Counted from the stretch's first letter, positions 42,153-52,097 are shown. The stretch: 64,000 nt of DNA from Ectothiorhodospiraceae bacterium (GCA_024234875.1 JACKNM010000023.1:10587-74586); one strand, 5' to 3'. Program-made: numbers and translations. Notes: generated by a model not told the origin, from the letters alone.

Positions 42153-42486
42153 GCGGTGTCCTGCTGGTTGGTCGATTGTCGAGCGCTGGCACGTGGTGCG
42201 GCGACCGTCGGCGGTGTCCGGGTAACGGCGCCTCCCGCTGCGGGAGAGCTCTGGACCGGTCCACGGGTAGTCGTCCCCAGCTGTCTGAGGAGCCCGCCGA
42301 CCGCAGAGCATAGCAGCCCCGGGCCGCGCGCGACACGATTGTGTCGTCGCTCGCCCTGGCGGGGTGGCGCCGTGTCAGACCGGCCGCGGGATAGTCTACG
42401 TCTCCCTCGTCCGCCCGGCCGGCCGGCTGGTCGGTCGTGGCCCGCTCGGCCTGGCACGGACTCGCCGGGGCCGCGATAATCGCCCC
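42153..42486. promoter_or_regulatory. 334-base divergent regulatory gap with palindromes
   Basis: No gene. It holds a perfect 15-base palindrome CTCCCGCTGCGGGAG (42232-42246), a perfect GGACCGGTCC (42253-42262) and CGACAC-4-GTGTCG (42331-42346). On the minus strand an extended -10 TGCTATGCT (42315-42307) could serve the desaturase. The third palindrome overlaps where its -35 would be. On the plus strand GATAAT (42475-42480) ends 6 bases before the ABC ATPase ATG. The layout suggests a regulated divergent promoter; the regulator is unknown. Confidence 0.45.
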
Positions 42487-43485
42487 ATGTCGGACACCGA
42501 ACTGCTGCGGGTCAGCGCGCTTCGTCGCCGGTTCGGCGAGCGCGAGGCGGTGCGCGACGTGTCCTTCGCGGTGCGGGCGGGACAGGTGGTCGGCCTGCTC
42601 GGACCGAACGGCGCCGGCAAGACCACCACCTTGCAGATGGTGGCCGGAGTCCTCGCCCCCCATGGCGGGAGCGTGAGCATCGCGGGTGCCGACATGCTGG
42701 GCGAGCCGGGGCGAGCCAAGCGCGCGCTCGGCTACCTGCCGGAGCAACCGCCGCTCTATCCGCAGCTGACGGTGGACGAGTACCTGCGACACGCCGCGGC
42801 ATTGCGCGGGGTCGCGCGGGTGCGGCGGGCCGCAGCGGTGACGACGGCCCTGGCCCGGTGCGGGCTCGAGTCGGTGGCGACGCGCGTGATCGGCAACCTG
42901 TCGAAGGGATTCCGACAACGGGTCGGCATCGCCCAGGCGATCGTCCACTCGCCCTCGGTGGTGGTGCTCGACGAGCCGACGGTCGGGCTCGACCCGATAC
43001 AGATCGTCGAGATCCGGGCGCTGGTCCGCGAGCTCGGCCGCGAGCACGCGGTGGTGCTGTCGACACACATCCTCCCCGAGGTCCAGGCGGCCTGCGACCG
43101 CGTGCTGGTGCTCGCGGCGGGCCGAATCGTGCTCGAGGCGGACCTTGCGGACCTCGACGCCGAGACCTCGTTGCTGGTCGGCCTGGTGGCACCGCCACCG
43201 CTCGAGGCGCTGCGCGAGGCCTGCCCCGGCGCCACCGTGGAGGTGATCGCGAAGGGCCGCTTTCGCGTCTCACCCGGGGGCCGCGACCTCGCCCGCGGGC
43301 TCGCACGGCAGGCCGCCGCCGGGGGATGGGATCTCTACGAGCTGACCCCGTGTGCACGGTCGCTCGAGTCTCGATTCGTGGAGCTGACCTCGGCCGACGT
43401 CGACCACGCGGCGCCGGGGGGGGAGGCGCGCCTCGGCGAGATCGCGACCGCGCCCGCCGCCGGCGAGCCGGGCACTGCCTCGTGA
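42487..43485 (+). CDS. ABC transporter ATP-binding protein, GldA type
   Basis: 332-residue ATPase. Walker A GPNGAGKTTT, Q-loop YLPEQPPLYPQLTV, signature NLSKGFRQRVGIAQA, Walker B VVVLDEPTVGLD, H-loop STHILPEV. About 110 residues after the core form a C-terminal extension as in GldA/NosF-like ATPases. It overlaps the permease gene by GTGA. With the next three genes it makes a complete Gld-type ABC system; in Bacteroidetes GldAFG is linked to gliding, but outside that group the substrate is unknown. Confidence 0.9.
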   Translation: MSDTELLRVSALRRRFGEREAVRDVSFAVRAGQVVGLLGPNGAGKTTTLQMVAGVLAPHGGSVSIAGADMLGEPGRAKRALGYLPEQPPLYPQLTVDEYLRHAAALRGVARVRRAAAVTTALARCGLESVATRVIGNLSKGFRQRVGIAQAIVHSPSVVVLDEPTVGLDPIQIVEIRALVRELGREHAVVLSTHILPEVQAACDRVLVLAAGRIVLEADLADLDAETSLLVGLVAPPPLEALREACPGATVEVIAKGRFRVSPGGRDLARGLARQAAAGGWDLYELTPCARSLESRFVELTSADVDHAAPGGEARLGEIATAPAAGEPGTAS

Positions 43486-44237
43486 GCGCGCTCGGCCTGG
43501 CGACCCACGAGTTGCGCACATTGTTGCTCTCGCCGCTGGCTTGGGTGCTGCTCGCGCTGTCCCAGGTGATGCTCGGATGGTCCTTCATCCTCCAGCTCTG
43601 GGGCTTCGAGCGCCTCGCGCCGCAGCTCGAGGGGATGGCCGGGGCTCCCGGGATCACCGCCATCGTCGCCGCCCCGGTACTGCGCAACGCGGCCGTCGTG
43701 CTGCTGTTCCTGGTGCCGTTGCTCACCATGCGCAGCATCGCCGAGGAGCGGCGTAGCGGCAGCATCGCGCTATTGCTCTCGTCGCCGGTCACCGTCACCA
43801 CCGTCGTGCTCGGCAAATTCCTGGGCGCGGTCGGGTTCGTGACCCTGATGCTCTTGTCGGCACTCCTCCTGCCGTTGAGCCTGCTCCTCGGCTCGACCCT
43901 CGACCTCGGCCTGGTGGCCTGCGCGGCGCTCGGCGTGCTGATGCTCGGCGCCACCGCCTGCGCCATCGGCCTGCTGCTCTCGAGCCTGACCGAGAGCCCG
44001 CCGGTGGCGGCCGCCCTCACCCTCGGCGCCCTGCTACTGCTGTGGGCACTGGACGAGGCGAGCGGCGCGGACGGCGCGGCTGGCGCGGTGGTCGGCTGGC
44101 TGTCGCTCGCGAACCACCTCGAGGGTTGGCTGCGCGGGGTCGCCGACAGCCGCGACGCGGCCTATTTCGGCCTGCTCGGCGGCGGCGCGCTGGCGCTGAC
44201 GATTCGCCGTCTCGACGCATTGCGGACCATCGGCTGA
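43482..44237 (+). CDS. ABC transporter permease, GldF/ABC-2 type
   Basis: 251-residue membrane subunit with about six helices. The N-terminus THELRTLLLSPLAWVLLAL and the PLLTMRSIAEERRSGSIALLLSSPVT stretch are the hallmark of the ABC-2/GldF permease group. GTG start at 43482 overlaps the ATPase stop. One base separates its stop from the next gene. Works with the ATPase and the two following auxiliary proteins. Confidence 0.88.
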   Translation: MSALGLATHELRTLLLSPLAWVLLALSQVMLGWSFILQLWGFERLAPQLEGMAGAPGITAIVAAPVLRNAAVVLLFLVPLLTMRSIAEERRSGSIALLLSSPVTVTTVVLGKFLGAVGFVTLMLLSALLLPLSLLLGSTLDLGLVACAALGVLMLGATACAIGLLLSSLTESPPVAAALTLGALLLLWALDEASGADGAAGAVVGWLSLANHLEGWLRGVADSRDAAYFGLLGGGALALTIRRLDALRTIG

Positions 44238-44238
44238 C

Positions 44239-45564
44239 ATGCAGGATCGCACCCGGACGTGGCTCCGCCTGCACCACGCGGTCATGCTGACCCTCGTCGT
44301 CGCGGCGATCGCCCTGCTGGCGATGCTTTCCGAGCGCTACTGGGTGAGCGCCGACTGGACACACGCCGGCCGCAACAGCCTGTCCGAGCCGAGCCGGCGC
44401 CTGCTCGAGCGGGTGGAGGGCCCACTCGTCCTCACCTCCTTCTCGAGCCCCGGCGGCCTCGCCCGCAAGGCGACGTTGGAGCTGGTCGAGCGATACCGCC
44501 GGGTGAAGGCGGACATCGATCTCGAGCTCGTCGACCCGGCGCGCGAGCCCGGACGGGTGCGTGAGCTCGACGTGCGCAGCGACGGCGAGCTGCGCCTGAG
44601 CCACGACGGCCGTACCGTGCGCGTGGAGGGACTGACCGAGGACGCCCTGTCGAACGCGGTGCTGCGCGTCGCCCGTGCCGGCGATCGCTGGCTCGCCTAT
44701 CTCACCGGGCACGGCGAGCGCGACCTGCTGGGCAGCGCGCCGACCGATCTCGGCACCTTCTCCGCGGCGCTGCGCGCGCGCGGCTACAGCATTCGCCCGC
44801 TGAACCTCACCGACGCCGCCTCGGTCCCCGACAACGCGGGCGTGCTGGTGTTGACGCGACCGCGCTCCGATCTCTCCACCGCGGAGGTGCGAGCGGTGCT
44901 CGACTTCCTGGCCCGCGGCGGCAATCTGCTGTGGCTCGGTGACCCCGGCGATCTCCACGGCCTGGCCCCGCTGAGCGAGCAGCTCGGGGTCGGATTCGTC
45001 CCCGGCGCGATCATCGACCCGGCGAGCGACTCGCCGATCGTCGTCCGCGCGGCGGACTATCGTGCCCACGCCATCACCGAGGGGCTGGCCCAGAACGTCG
45101 CCCTGGTGCTCACCGGCGGGCTGGCCGTCCACGCCTCGGCCTGGCGCGCCACCCCGCTGATTCTGACCCACCCCCGGGCCTGGTCGGAGACCGGGAAGCT
45201 CGAGGGCTCGGTGCGCTACGACGCCGGTGTCGACCACGACGGGCCGCTGGTGGTGGCGGTGGCGCTCGAGCGCACCGCGACCACCGGTGCCGCGCCGCAG
45301 CGGGTGGTGGTCGTCGGCGATGCCGACTTCCTCTCCGACACCTACCTCGCCGAGGGCGGGAATCTCGAGCTCGGGCAGCGCGCGGTCGACTGGCTGTTCG
45401 GCGACACCCATCTGCTCGACATCCCCGCCCGCGCCGCCGCGGATCTCGCGTTCGAGCCAGGAACGACCGGTCGGGTCCTGATCGCGCTCGGCCCCCCGGT
45501 CGTGCTACCGCTCGCACTGGTCGCGATCGGGGTCGTGATCTGGCGCCGGCGCCGACACCGATGA
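44239..45564 (+). CDS. GldG-like ABC auxiliary protein
   Basis: 441-residue protein with an N-terminal helix (about 15-33) and a C-terminal helix (about 415-435) flanking a large extracytoplasmic domain. The GldG/DUF7088-type core has RNSLSEPSRRLLERVEGPLVLTSF, LAYLTGHGERDLL and LDFLARGGNLLWLGDPG. This part adopts a class I glutamine-amidotransferase-like fold without the catalytic set. It overlaps the DUF4340 gene by ATGA. Presumed to capture or pass the transported component. Confidence 0.85.
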   Translation: MQDRTRTWLRLHHAVMLTLVVAAIALLAMLSERYWVSADWTHAGRNSLSEPSRRLLERVEGPLVLTSFSSPGGLARKATLELVERYRRVKADIDLELVDPAREPGRVRELDVRSDGELRLSHDGRTVRVEGLTEDALSNAVLRVARAGDRWLAYLTGHGERDLLGSAPTDLGTFSAALRARGYSIRPLNLTDAASVPDNAGVLVLTRPRSDLSTAEVRAVLDFLARGGNLLWLGDPGDLHGLAPLSEQLGVGFVPGAIIDPASDSPIVVRAADYRAHAITEGLAQNVALVLTGGLAVHASAWRATPLILTHPRAWSETGKLEGSVRYDAGVDHDGPLVVAVALERTATTGAAPQRVVVVGDADFLSDTYLAEGGNLELGQRAVDWLFGDTHLLDIPARAAADLAFEPGTTGRVLIALGPPVVLPLALVAIGVVIWRRRRHR

Positions 45565-46493
45565 GGCGTACCCAGCCCCGCAATCGCCTGCCTGCTCGTC
45601 GGCCTGCACCGGATCCGACCGACCCCGGCCCAGGGCGGGCACTGCGTGCGCGGGCCGCCGCCAACCTGCTCCTGCTCGCGGTGGTCGGCGCACTGCTCGC
45701 GGTAGTGCTCCGCCAGGGCGAGCGCGACGCGGAACCCCCCGAGGCCGGCATCGCGGTGTCGAGCCTGGATCCGGCGCGGATCACCACCATCGAGGTGCTG
45801 CGCCGGTCGGAGCCCGTGGCCCGCGCCGAGCGCGCCGGCGACGGGTGGCGGCTGGTCGCGCCGCTCGCCTGGCCAGCCGACCCGTCGGTCCTCGACCGCC
45901 TCGCGGCCATCGCCGGCGCACGGAGCAGCGAAGGGTTTCGCGCCGCCGGCAACGACCTCGCGCAGTACGGCCTCGCCCCACCACGGCTGGAGCTCCGCCT
46001 CCAGGGCCAGAGCTTCGCACTCGGTGACGTCGACCCACTCGGCGGCCGCCGCTACGTGCTGCACGCCGGCCAGGTCCACCTGCTGCCGGACCGTTACGCC
46101 ACCATCGTCGGCGCATCGGCCGCGGCCTTCGTCCACCCGGCGCTCATCGGTCCGGGGGCCGACCCGGTCGAGATCAGGCTGCCCGGCCTGCACCTGCGTC
46201 GAGCCGAGGCGTCGTGGCGGCTGGATCCCGAGGACCCCGGGGTGAGCGCGGATCGGGTGACGGAGCTCGGCGAGCGCTGGCGACTCGCGCGCGCGGTGCG
46301 CACCACCACTGCCCCGCCCGGCCCGCCGGGCAACGAGCGCGTGGAGGTGACCCTGGGCGGCGAGCCGGGTATCCGGCTGGAGCTCGACGTCCTGCGCACG
46401 ACCCACGAGACGCTGTTCGTCAACCGCGCCATCGGCGTCGCATTCCACCTCCCGCGGGCGGGGGCCGAGCGCCTGCTCGCACTGCCTCCGTGA
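45561..46493 (+). CDS. DUF4340 domain protein, fourth gene of the Gld-type operon
   Basis: 310-residue protein with one N-terminal membrane helix (about 33-52) and a periplasmic beta-rich DUF4340 domain. Recognisable parts are ITTIEVLRRSEP, WRLVAPLAWPADPSVLDRLAAI and YGLAPPRLELRLQG. DUF4340 proteins recur after GldG in proteobacteria but have no assigned function. Expression must be tied to gldG because the start lies inside its stop. Confidence 0.82.
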   Translation: MRRTQPRNRLPARRPAPDPTDPGPGRALRARAAANLLLLAVVGALLAVVLRQGERDAEPPEAGIAVSSLDPARITTIEVLRRSEPVARAERAGDGWRLVAPLAWPADPSVLDRLAAIAGARSSEGFRAAGNDLAQYGLAPPRLELRLQGQSFALGDVDPLGGRRYVLHAGQVHLLPDRYATIVGASAAAFVHPALIGPGADPVEIRLPGLHLRRAEASWRLDPEDPGVSADRVTELGERWRLARAVRTTTAPPGPPGNERVEVTLGGEPGIRLELDVLRTTHETLFVNRAIGVAFHLPRAGAERLLALPP

Positions 46494-46513
46494 CGAGGCC
46501 GGCGCGCGGGGGG

Positions 46514-47311
46514 TCAGTCCGGCCCGGGTGCGGCGCTCGCCGGCTCCTCCTCGCGGCGGACGTACAGCTTCGAGAACAGCACGCCGAGCTCGAACAACGC
46601 CCACATCGGCAACGCGAGCAGGGTCTGCGAGATGGCATCCGGCGGCGTGAGCAACATCCCGACGACGAACGCGCCGACGATGATGTAGGGGCGCTTCTGG
46701 CGTAGCGCCTCGGGCGTGGTGAAGCCGGCCCAGACCAGCAGGATGGTGGCGATCGGCACCTCGAACGCGATTCCGAACGCGAAGAAGATCTTCAGCACGA
46801 AGTCGAGGTAACGGCTGATGTCCGTCATGATCTCGACGCCGTCGGGCACCACCGCGTTGAAGAACCCGAACATGATCGGGAACACCACGTAGTAGGCGAA
46901 CGCCATCCCGAGATAGAAGAGGACGGAGCTGCTGACCAGGAGCGGGAACACCAGTCGGCGCTCGCGCCGATAGAGCCCGGGCGCGACGAATGCCCAGGCG
47001 TGGTAGAGCACCATCGGCATGGCGAGGAAGATCGCGAGCACCAGTGCGAGCTTGAACGGCGTCAGGAACGGCGCCGCCACCTCGGTGGCGATCATCGTGC
47101 CGCCCTCGGGCAGGTGACGCAGCAGCGGCGCGGCGAGCCAGTGGTAGAGCTCGGAGGCGAACGGAAACAGCGCGAGCAGCAGCACGACCACCGTCAGCAC
47201 GACCTTGAGCAGCCGATCGCGCAGCTCGATCAGGTGCTCGACGAAGGTCATCTCCGCCTGATCGACGGCGTCGTCCTCCTTGCTGTCAGGGCTTCGGGGC
47301 TGGTCGCTCAT
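46514..47311 (-). CDS. tatC: Sec-independent translocase subunit TatC
   Basis: Six-helix receptor for twin-arginine signal peptides in the inner membrane. The 265 residues show the N-terminal FVEHLIELRDRLLK, the ATEVAAPFLTPFKLAL loop, the YRRERRLVFPL region and FGIAFEVPIATILLV with the key Glu. The start MSDQPRSPDS at 47311 overlaps the tatB 3' end by 26 bases. Last gene of hisI-hisE-tatA-tatB-tatC, so folded redox proteins can be exported. Confidence 0.97.
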   Translation of the reverse strand: MSDQPRSPDSKEDDAVDQAEMTFVEHLIELRDRLLKVVLTVVVLLLALFPFASELYHWLAAPLLRHLPEGGTMIATEVAAPFLTPFKLALVLAIFLAMPMVLYHAWAFVAPGLYRRERRLVFPLLVSSSVLFYLGMAFAYYVVFPIMFGFFNAVVPDGVEIMTDISRYLDFVLKIFFAFGIAFEVPIATILLVWAGFTTPEALRQKRPYIIVGAFVVGMLLTPPDAISQTLLALPMWALFELGVLFSKLYVRREEEPASAAPGPD

Positions 47312-47750
47312 CCTCGTCACCCGGCGCCGGGCTCGGCGCATTGGAGGCCTGGTCGACTCCGGCGGCCGCCGTCGACGACGTGGCGGGCTCGGCTCCGGCC
47401 CCGTCGATCGCCGGCGCTGCCGCGGCATCGGCGCGGCCGAACGACTCCGCCTCTTGCTTCACCGAGTCACTGGCCGATTCGAGCTTGCGACGCGCATCGC
47501 TCAGCGCGTCCTTGGTCTCCGCCACCGCGTCCTTGAGGTCGTCGAGGGCCTCTGACCCGCCCAGGGTGCGCTTCAGCTCCTCGGACCGGATCTCGCGCTC
47601 GATGTCGTCACGGACGTGGTTGACGTAGCGTCGGATCCGCCCGACCCACATCCCCACGTCACGCGCGACCCGCGGCAGACGCTCGGGGCCGATCACCAGC
47701 AGCGCGATCACCGCGATGAGGGTGAGCTCCCAGAATCCGACCTCGAACAT
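47286..47750 (-). CDS. tatB: Twin-arginine translocase subunit TatB
   Basis: 154-residue partner of TatC. Begins MFEVGFWELTLIAVIALLVIGPERLP with the single membrane helix and hinge GPERLP typical of TatB, then an amphipathic helix (ARDVGMWVGRIRRYVNHVRDDIEREI) and a long acidic/alanine-rich tail of low complexity. Overlaps tatC by 26 bases and follows tatA by 70 bases. Confidence 0.95.
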   Translation of the reverse strand: MFEVGFWELTLIAVIALLVIGPERLPRVARDVGMWVGRIRRYVNHVRDDIEREIRSEELKRTLGGSEALDDLKDAVAETKDALSDARRKLESASDSVKQEAESFGRADAAAAPAIDGAGAEPATSSTAAAGVDQASNAPSPAPGDEDERPAPKP

Positions 47751-47820
47751 GGAGGGTGTCGCTCGGGCAGACGCGGCGAGCGTGCAGCCGGCTCAGGCTG
47801 CGCCGCCGCGTGATGGACCG

Positions 47821-48078
47821 TCAGGCCTTCTGGTCGCGTCCCTGCTTGGCGACCTGCGCATCGATGGCGTCGCCCTTGGCGGCGTCCTCGCTCTCGAGCT
47901 GCGCCGTGGTCGACTCGTCGTGCTCCTTGTCCGCCGCCTCGGCACCGTCCTTCACCGCCGAGCGGAAGCCGCGCACCGCCGAGCCGAGGTCCGTCCCGAG
48001 GTTACGCAGCTTCTTGGTGCCGAACAGCAGCAGAACGATGACCAGCACGATCATGAGCTGCCAGATACTGATACCCAT
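47821..48078 (-). CDS. tatA: Twin-arginine translocase subunit TatA
   Basis: 85-residue pore-forming subunit. One membrane helix (WQLMIVLVIVLLLFGTKKLR) with the FGTKKLR hinge, then the amphipathic helix LGTDLGSAVRGFRSAVKDG and a charged tail. Downstream of hisE by 81 bases and same strand, the usual hisIE-tatABC layout of proteobacteria. Confidence 0.96.
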   Translation of the reverse strand: MGISIWQLMIVLVIVLLLFGTKKLRNLGTDLGSAVRGFRSAVKDGAEAADKEHDESTTAQLESEDAAKGDAIDAQVAKQGRDQKA

Positions 48079-48159
48079 ACGTTCCTCTCCGTCGTCTCTG
48101 GCGTCGGGCCGCTCGGCCAGCGACGCGCATTATGTGTCACCAGTCCGCGCCGGTCGCGG

Positions 48160-48489
48160 CTACCCTCGGCCAACCCCGGCCCGAGCCGCCTTCTCGGCCA
48201 GGCCCGAGGTTCCGGCGCGACGCTCGAGCTCGGCCAGCACCCGGTCGGGGTGCAGATCCAGCGCCGACAGCATGACCAGGGTGTGGAACCAGAGGTCGGC
48301 CGTCTCGCGAACGACCGCGTCCCGGTCATCACCCTTGGCCGCGATGACCACCTCGGTGGCCTCCTCGCCGACCTTCTTCAAAATCGTATCGAGACCGCGC
48401 CGATGCAAGGAGGCGACGTACGAGCTGTCCGGGTCTGCGGCACGGCGGGCGTCGATCACCCCGGCGAGCTCGCGCAGCACGTCAGCCAT
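48160..48489 (-). CDS. hisE: Phosphoribosyl-ATP pyrophosphatase
   Basis: Second step of histidine synthesis, cleaving PRATP to PRAMP. The 109 residues are the all-alpha NTP-pyrophosphohydrolase fold with SYVASLHRRGLDTILKKVGEEATEVVIAAK (metal-binding acidic helix) and ETADLWFHTLVML. It overlaps hisI by 8 bases and is a separate protein, not fused as in Escherichia coli. Confidence 0.95.
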   Translation of the reverse strand: MADVLRELAGVIDARRAADPDSSYVASLHRRGLDTILKKVGEEATEVVIAAKGDDRDAVVRETADLWFHTLVMLSALDLHPDRVLAELERRAGTSGLAEKAARAGVGRG

Positions 48490-48865
48490 AGATGGCCTCC
48501 GGATCCTTGAGCACCGGCTCGTCGATCTGCCACGCGCCGCCGTCGAGGCGCTGGTAGAAGCAGCGCCGGCGACCGGTATGACAGGCGATTCCGCCCGCCT
48601 GCTCGACCGTCAGCAGAACCGTATCGCCGTCGCAGTCGAGGCGCACCTCGCGCACCCGCTGCACGTGCCCGGACTGCTCACCCTTCACCCAGGACCGCGC
48701 CCGCGAACGCGACCAGTAGACGGCGACACCCTCGCGCACCGTGCGCGCCAGCGCCTGGCGGTCCATCCACGCCAGCATCAGGACCTCGCCGGTGGACGCG
48801 TCCTGGGCGATGGCGGGAACCAGCCCGTCGTCGTTCCAGCGCACCGTGTCCAACCAGTCGTCCAT
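48482..48865 (-). CDS. hisI: Phosphoribosyl-AMP cyclohydrolase
   Basis: Opens the purine ring of PRAMP to give ProFAR, the HisA substrate. The 127 residues have the zinc and magnesium sites GLVPAIAQDASTGEVLMLAWMD, YWSRSRARSWVKGEQSGHVQ, VRLDCDGDTVLL and GIACHTGRRRCFYQ. Start MDDWLDTVRW at 48865 is the conserved N-terminus; longer readings are unsupported. Heads the hisI-hisE-tatABC operon. Confidence 0.96.
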   Translation of the reverse strand: MDDWLDTVRWNDDGLVPAIAQDASTGEVLMLAWMDRQALARTVREGVAVYWSRSRARSWVKGEQSGHVQRVREVRLDCDGDTVLLTVEQAGGIACHTGRRRCFYQRLDGGAWQIDEPVLKDPEAIYG

Positions 48866-49077
48866 CCGCCGCCCCGCGAGCAAGCACACCATCGGGCTCG
48901 AAGCGCGGATGATACACCTCCGGGGGACGCCCGGCTCGGCCTGCCTTGACCACCGCGCATCCGCCCCCGACACTTCAGCGTTTGACAGGGGTCGCCCCGG
49001 TGGGGGTGGCCCCGACGAAATGCCCACCGCGCCCTGGCTGCGGCCCGGTGGCCCCTCTCGTGGAGGACGAGCCCGAG

Positions 49078-50046
49078 ATGACTCTCCAGCGCATCGGCAT
49101 CATCGGCGGCAGTGGTTTCGTCGGCCGCTACCTGGTGGCGGAGCTGACCCGCCGTCGTTACCACACTCGCGTCGTCACCCGCCGCCGCGAGCGCCATCGT
49201 GACCTCCTGGTCTGCCCGACCTGCCAGATGGTCGAGGCGGATCCGCACGACCGCGGCGCCCTCACCGCGGCGCTGGCCGGGTGCGATGCGGTGGTCAACC
49301 TCGTCGGCATCCTCAACACCGGAACCGACGATCGGGAGTCGTTCCACGCCGCCCATGTGGGCGTGGTGGAGAACGCGGTGGCGGCCTGTCGCGCCAACGG
49401 CATCGACCGCCTGGTCCACATGGGCGCACTCAACGCGAGCGGTGCGGGCCCGAGCGAGTACCTGAAGACGAAGCAGGCGGGCGAGGACGCCGCCCACGCC
49501 GCGGAGCAGCACGGAATCGGGGTCACGACGCTCCGCCCGTCGGTGATCTTCGGCCACGGCGACGGGCTGTTCACCCGCTTCGCCACCCTGCTACGGCTGA
49601 CGCCCGGGGTGTTTCCGCTCGCCAGCCCCGACGCCCGCATGGCGCCGGTATTCGTGGAGGACGTGGCCACCGCGTTCGTGCGCTGTCTCGAGGACCCGGG
49701 CACCGCCGGCCACCGCTACGATCTCTGCGGCCCGTCGGTCTACTCGCTGCGCGAGATCGTGGAGTACACCGCGGCGGTGATCGGGGTGCGCTGCCGCGTC
49801 GTCGGCCTCGGCCGCGGTCTGGCCAACCTGCAGGCGAGCGTCCTCGAGCTGGTGCCGGGCAAGCCGTTGTCGCGCGACAACCTGCTCTCGCTGCAGGTCG
49901 ACAGCGTGTGCCGTGGCGACGACGGCCTGCGCGCCCTCGGCATCACCGCGACCTCGGTCGAGTCGGTGGTCCCCGGTTATCTCGGCGCGCGCGCTCGGCA
50001 ATTCCAGTACGGGCGGTTCCGCGCTGCCGCGCGGCGCGACGGCTGA
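49078..50046 (+). CDS. NDUFA9-like SDR family NAD(P)-binding protein
   Basis: 322-residue extended short-chain dehydrogenase relative of the complex I accessory subunit NDUFA9. Dinucleotide motif IGIIGGSGFVGRYLVAEL, then VVNLVGILNTG, HMGALNASGAGPSEYLKTKQAGED with the Tyr-x3-Lys pair and TTLRPSVIFGHGDGLFTRF. Such proteins are annotated as NADH dehydrogenase-like or sugar-nucleotide epimerase-like; in bacteria the substrate is unknown. Preceded by GGAGG about 10 bases upstream. Divergent from hisI, convergent with uppP. Confidence 0.85.
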   Translation: MTLQRIGIIGGSGFVGRYLVAELTRRRYHTRVVTRRRERHRDLLVCPTCQMVEADPHDRGALTAALAGCDAVVNLVGILNTGTDDRESFHAAHVGVVENAVAACRANGIDRLVHMGALNASGAGPSEYLKTKQAGEDAAHAAEQHGIGVTTLRPSVIFGHGDGLFTRFATLLRLTPGVFPLASPDARMAPVFVEDVATAFVRCLEDPGTAGHRYDLCGPSVYSLREIVEYTAAVIGVRCRVVGLGRGLANLQASVLELVPGKPLSRDNLLSLQVDSVCRGDDGLRALGITATSVESVVPGYLGARARQFQYGRFRAAARRDG

Positions 50047-50080
50047 CCCCCGGCCGCAGGCCGGGCGCGGCGGTGCCAGA

Positions 50081-50878
<798 letters not shown>

Positions 50879-50882
50879 GCCC

Positions 50883-52097
50883 TCAGACTCCCAGTCGACC
50901 GCGGAGATCGCGGCCACCGAACCCGGTCCGCGGCGCGGGGACCCCGCGGGCGAAGGCCACCACCTTCACCGACTCGCCCATCTCGCCCGGCAGGACCAGG
51001 CGCTTCGCGGCGCCGGCGGCGCGCAGATAGTCCGGCGAGTCGGGGCCAGCCTGCGCGAGGATGTCGGCGAGGGCGTCGGTCAGGCCGGCGGCGAGCAGAA
51101 AACCGGCCTGGGTGGTGAAGCCGGCGAGTTCCAGGCCGGCGGCGGCGCCGGCTCGCGCGACGGCGGTGAAGTCCACGTGCACGGAGATGTCCTGAAGGCC
51201 GACGAGGCGAAGTGGATCGCCATGGGCCCGATGGCGATGGTGGGCGCGGAGCGTACCGTCGGCGCGCTGCGGATGGTAGTACTCGCGGCGCGGGTATCCG
51301 TAGTCCGCCAACACCATCACACCGCGCTGCATCCGCTCGGCAATGCTCGCGAGCCAAGCCGGAGCGGCCAGGCACACCTCCGAGCAGTAACCCACCGGCA
51401 GCGGGGACTCGAGGTCGTGGGCGATCGCCTCGAGGGCTGCGGCGAGCCCCGGCGTGACCGGCGCCCCCTCGCGCCAGGCCAACGAGTCCCCGTCGACGCC
51501 CACGAGGCGCTCGACCGGCCCCTCCGGTGCGATCCGAAAGCACGCCGCGGGCATCGCGTCGAGCAGCTCGTTGCCGACGATCACGCCGACGAAGCCGGCC
51601 GGCGGCAACGCGTCCAGCCACTGCGCCTCGAGCCCCGCGGCGGCGAGCGCTGCGGCCTGGCGCTCGCGCAGGTCGGCGCTGCGCTCGAGCAGCAGCAGTC
51701 GGCGCGGCGGGGTGCCGAGCCGCACGAGCTCGCCGGCAAGCTCCACCATCAACGCGCCGGACCCGGGGCCGATCTCGAGCAAGTCGCCTCCGCCGAGCTC
51801 GGTCAGCGCCTCGGCGACGGTGCGCGCGAGGCATCGCGCGAACAGGGGCGTGAGCTCCGGCGCGGTGGTGAAGTCGCCGGCCGGGCCGAGCTTCCGGGCG
51901 CCGGCGCTGTAGTAGCCGAGACCGGGCGCGTACAGCGCCATCTCCATGAACGTGGGGAAGGTGATCGCGCCACCGGAGTCGGCGATGACCTGGCGCAGTC
52001 GCGCGAGCAGGGCCGCCGAGTGGGCGGCCTCCTCCGGGGACAGCGCAGGCTCGGACGCCCTCACCGCAATCGCCTCACCGGCGGTCTCCCCCTGCAT
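50883..52097 (-). CDS. SAM-dependent methyltransferase, MidA/NDUFAF7 family
   Basis: 404-residue class I methyltransferase of COG1565. Human NDUFAF7 methylates an arginine of complex I subunit NDUFS2; bacterial substrates are unknown. Motifs: ITFPTFMEMALYAPGLGYYS, GDFTTAPELTPLFARCL, DLLEIGPGSGALM (SAM site), GVIVGNELLDAMP, and GVMVLADYGYPRREYYHPQR. It is interesting that an NDUFA9-like gene lies one gene away, which may point to respiratory complex I function. Start MQGETAGEA at 52097; uppP follows. Confidence 0.88.
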   Translation of the reverse strand: MQGETAGEAIAVRASEPALSPEEAAHSAALLARLRQVIADSGGAITFPTFMEMALYAPGLGYYSAGARKLGPAGDFTTAPELTPLFARCLARTVAEALTELGGGDLLEIGPGSGALMVELAGELVRLGTPPRRLLLLERSADLRERQAAALAAAGLEAQWLDALPPAGFVGVIVGNELLDAMPAACFRIAPEGPVERLVGVDGDSLAWREGAPVTPGLAAALEAIAHDLESPLPVGYCSEVCLAAPAWLASIAERMQRGVMVLADYGYPRREYYHPQRADGTLRAHHRHRAHGDPLRLVGLQDISVHVDFTAVARAGAAAGLELAGFTTQAGFLLAAGLTDALADILAQAGPDSPDYLRAAGAAKRLVLPGEMGESVKVVAFARGVPAPRTGFGGRDLRGRLGV

